This document shows, in pieces, positions 6,701 to 8,209 of a stretch of 8,209 bases of DNA; position 1 is the stretch's first letter; each line of letters starts with the position of its first letter. The notes under the pieces were generated by a model. It ran no database searches and was not told where the DNA came from. It saw only the letters and a program-made list of their open reading frames with translations. Location of the stretch: the NCBI GenBank assembly GCA_050122535.1, contig JASFIT010000200.1, forward strand, positions 1 through 8,209, in the 5' to 3' direction. The DNA comes from JASFEQ01 sp050122535. Lineage in GTDB: Bacteria; Desulfobacterota; DSM-4660; Desulfatiglandales; HGW-15. The position numbers and the translations under genes were made by a program.

Positions 6701-7396
6701 ATGTCAAAACCCCGTTTCCTAATCATCTTGGCCACCTGCATGATGCTCTTTGCTCCGGCTCCGACTTGGGCGCTTCAGCAGGTGGTGATCGGCGATTTCT
6801 CCTTGGGCGTTGATGAGAACGGGGTCCCATTTGGTTGGCAATTGAAAGAGAGATCAGGAAGGGCCGATTTCTCCATTATCAAAGAGGGCAGTATCCATGC
6901 ACTGCATCTGCGGAGCAAAGACACCTCATATGCCCTGCAGAAACCAGTGAGTGTGGATCCCCACAAGTATCCGGTATTGTCATGGAAATGGAAGGTGACC
7001 AAACTGCCTGAGGGAGGAGATTTCAGGAGATCGAAAACGGACGACCAGGCTGCCCAGCTTTTTGTGGCCTTTTCTGACAGAAAAGTCATCGCCTATATCT
7101 GGGACTCAAGCGCCCCTCAAGGATTGATGGAGGATGCATGCGAACTGCCTTTCGTGAGCATTAAGGCCATAGTGGTCCGTTCAGGTCCTGGCGAAACGGG
7201 CCAGTGGATTACTGAGAGGCGTAATGCGCACGAGGATTACGTCAAACTCTTCGGTCAGGAACCCCCTAAGATCGGTGGCGTTAGGATACAGATAAACTCC
7301 CAACATACGGAGACCTCTGGCGAGAGCTTTTTCGCGGATGTGGTGTTCAGGAAAGGGGAGGAGAAAATTGGAGACCAGGTTCTCACAATGCGTTAG
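6701..7396 (+). CDS. DUF3047 family secreted protein
   Basis: The 231-residue product has a Sec signal peptide (MSKPRFLIILATCMMLFAPAPTWA, probable cleavage after A24) and is presumably periplasmic. The mature part matches DUF3047 as I know it: WKWKV at 96-100, a GGD-(x)n-DDQAAQLFVAF block (106-124), AYIWDSS (131-137), and a C-terminal strand naming QINSQHTETSGESFFADVVF (197-216) that looks like the last strands of a jelly-roll, carbohydrate-binding-like beta sandwich. The function of the family is unknown, so binding of an envelope ligand is only inference. The ATG at 6701 is chosen because GGAGG (6690-6694) lies 6 nt upstream and the signal peptide starts there; the frame is open upstream to a TTG at 6635, which would spoil the signal peptide. 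It is flanked by terminators at 6442-6470 and 7459-7489, so it is probably monocistronic. Confidence 0.88.
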   Translation: MSKPRFLIILATCMMLFAPAPTWALQQVVIGDFSLGVDENGVPFGWQLKERSGRADFSIIKEGSIHALHLRSKDTSYALQKPVSVDPHKYPVLSWKWKVTKLPEGGDFRRSKTDDQAAQLFVAFSDRKVIAYIWDSSAPQGLMEDACELPFVSIKAIVVRSGPGETGQWITERRNAHEDYVKLFGQEPPKIGGVRIQINSQHTETSGESFFADVVFRKGEEKIGDQVLTMR

Positions 7397-7458
7397 AGGC
7401 AAAGGGTTTTCTTAAGCCGACCGGGAACTTCAAATGAGGTAAGGGAGAGCACTTAACG

Positions 7459-7489
7459 GGCAGGGTCATCAAGGGTCCTGCCTTTTTTT
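7459..7489 (+). terminator. Rho-independent terminator of the DUF3047 gene
   Basis: GGCAGG (7459-7464) pairs with CCTGCC (7477-7482). The stem continues inward with two wobble pairs and one C-G pair, leaving a 6-nt loop, and seven T follow (7483-7489). It starts 63 bp after the DUF3047 stop. Its left arm shares GGCAGGGTCAT with the terminator at 6442-6470. A second hairpin without a T tract (CCCTGT 7500-7505 with ACAGGG 7509-7514) follows. Confidence 0.9.
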
Positions 7490-7581
7490 GTAGTGAACAC
7501 CCTGTTCCACAGGGCCTGGATTCTTCAGTTGTGAACGTTGGCCATGTTTTAAATTCATTCAGCAAAGGAGCAATCGGAGAG

Positions 7582-8073
7582 ATGAACATCAGAAGTAGCT
7601 ATTTGAGAGGATTTCTATTTGTCATAATACTTATCTTTCTGCAAAACCTCACCGCCTGCAACATAGGTTCATCGTATGATTTTCCGGATTGGGAACACGG
7701 GGCATCGGGCCACAGCAATGCCCTTTCGTGGGCAGAGGAGGAAGGGCTGCCCTTGATCGTCTATTTTCATACGGACTGGTGCGGGTGGTGCAAAAAGATG
7801 GATGCAGATTATCTTGCTACCGTGGAAATGAAGGCGTTCTTGGAGGGTGTTCCGAAGGTGGAAATTAATCCAGATAAAGGGGCTCCTGAAAAGGCGCTTG
7901 CTGAGAAAAAATACCGCGTTACCGGCTACCCCTTTTTTGTGGTCTATTTGCCTGCTTACAACAGTAAGCCCTACAGGTTGCATCCTTTTAGGAGGAATGG
8001 CCATTTGAGCGTGGGTCAGTTCATTCAGAACATTGAGGAAAGAATTGCATATGAGTATGATGGGAGGGGATAA
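7582..8073 (+). CDS. Thioredoxin-fold lipoprotein
   Basis: The 163-residue product starts with a lipoprotein signal peptide: basic MNIRSSYLR, a hydrophobic core, and lipobox LTAC with the lipidated cysteine at residue 26. Asn at +2 rather than Asp favours sorting to the outer membrane by E. coli rules. After a short linker comes a thioredoxin-like domain (about 45-160): IVYFHTDWCGWCKKM with redox motif C67-G-W-C70, and GYP with the cis-proline P117. This resembles the Thioredoxin_7 / thiol-disulfide group of periplasmic proteins. It could reduce or isomerise disulfides in exported proteins, but the partner is unknown. ATG 7582 is preferred: AAAGGAG (7564-7570) lies 11 nt and GGAG 2 nt upstream, and the signal peptide begins there; the in-frame GTG at 7531 would add 17 residues before it. 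A terminator separates it from the DUF3047 gene, so it should have its own promoter, which I cannot place. Confidence 0.88.
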   Translation: MNIRSSYLRGFLFVIILIFLQNLTACNIGSSYDFPDWEHGASGHSNALSWAEEEGLPLIVYFHTDWCGWCKKMDADYLATVEMKAFLEGVPKVEINPDKGAPEKALAEKKYRVTGYPFFVVYLPAYNSKPYRLHPFRRNGHLSVGQFIQNIEERIAYEYDGRG

Positions 8074-8118
8074 TGATCTGTTTCTACCCCCCCTCAGCCC
8101 ATCAGATAACCTCCCATC
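8059..8118. repeat. 9-bp inverted repeat at the 3' end of the lipoprotein gene
   Basis: GATGGGAGG (8059-8067, last codons of the lipoprotein gene) is the exact reverse complement of CCTCCCATC (8110-8118), with 42 nt between that also contain a run of seven C. No T tract follows. It may shape the mRNA end but is not a classical terminator. From 8119 to the window end I see no gene or RNA. Confidence 0.35.
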
Positions 8119-8209
8119 CCTAAAATTTAGCATCCAATCCAGTTTGATTCCTACCTCTCGTTTCTTTATAATCCTGAAACCTTGTTGTCTAGTCTCGCGG
8201 TAAATTCTA

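Noticed and set aside
6628..6813. 61-codon plus-strand ORF starting with ATG and a lysine-rich N-terminus
   Set aside because: It overlaps the signal-peptide region of the DUF3047 gene in another frame, has no Shine-Dalgarno, and the overlapped gene is much better supported.
8073..8123. 16-codon ORF (ATG overlapping the lipoprotein stop) behind a GGAGGGG sequence
   Set aside because: The purine run is explained by the end of the lipoprotein gene, and the peptide is too short and has no feature to support translation.
7669..8208. Minus-strand frame open to the window end, antisense to the thioredoxin-fold lipoprotein
   Set aside because: The plus-strand gene has a lipobox, a CxxC motif and a cis-Pro; the antisense frame is basic with no recognisable motif, so it is a shadow.

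Overview
The window looks like chromosomal DNA from an anaerobic Gram-negative bacterium, most likely a sulfate-reducer-type Desulfobacterota/deltaproteobacterium. This is inferred from three things: a lipoprotein and Sec-type signal peptides, a DUF3047-type secreted protein and a single-domain Mut7-C protein as neighbours, and a moderate base composition broken by a GC-rich intergenic repeat. No phage, IS transposase, CRISPR, rRNA or tRNA gene was found.

Layout: (1) Bases 1-53 are the lysine/arginine-rich tail of a gene that begins outside the window, closed by a strong rho-independent terminator at 97-136. (2) A convergent minus-strand gene (191-646) encodes a Mut7-C RNase-domain protein with a zinc ribbon. 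(3) Immediately upstream of its ribosome-binding site lies a 285-bp element (659-943) bounded by perfect 15-bp inverted repeats and packed with nested hairpins. (4) A sigma70-like promoter (1020-1047) leads into murA (1115-2371), which is followed after one base by comEC (2373-4829), an apparently coupled two-gene operon. (5) Then come three separately spaced plus-strand genes: a small secreted tryptophan-rich protein of unknown function (4985-5479), a cytosolic metallo-beta-lactamase-fold hydrolase (5564-6223), and a secreted DUF3047 protein (6701-7396). (6) The last gene is a lipoprotein with a thioredoxin fold (7582-8073).

The gene-poor stretch 6224-6700 is not empty. It holds a 127-bp imperfect palindrome with nested hairpins (6245-6371) and a strong terminator (6442-6470), so it may be a structured transcript end or a small RNA. 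A second strong terminator (7459-7489) ends the DUF3047 unit.

Functionally, murA (cytosolic peptidoglycan precursor synthesis) and comEC (inner-membrane DNA channel) belong to the envelope. Three of the other four plus-strand products are exported, so the plus strand is mostly envelope-related, but I see no evidence for one pathway joining them. I found no clear new multi-gene system. The best candidates for novelty are the inverted-repeat element at 659-943, the structured intergenic region 6245-6470, and the unknown secreted protein at 4985-5479.
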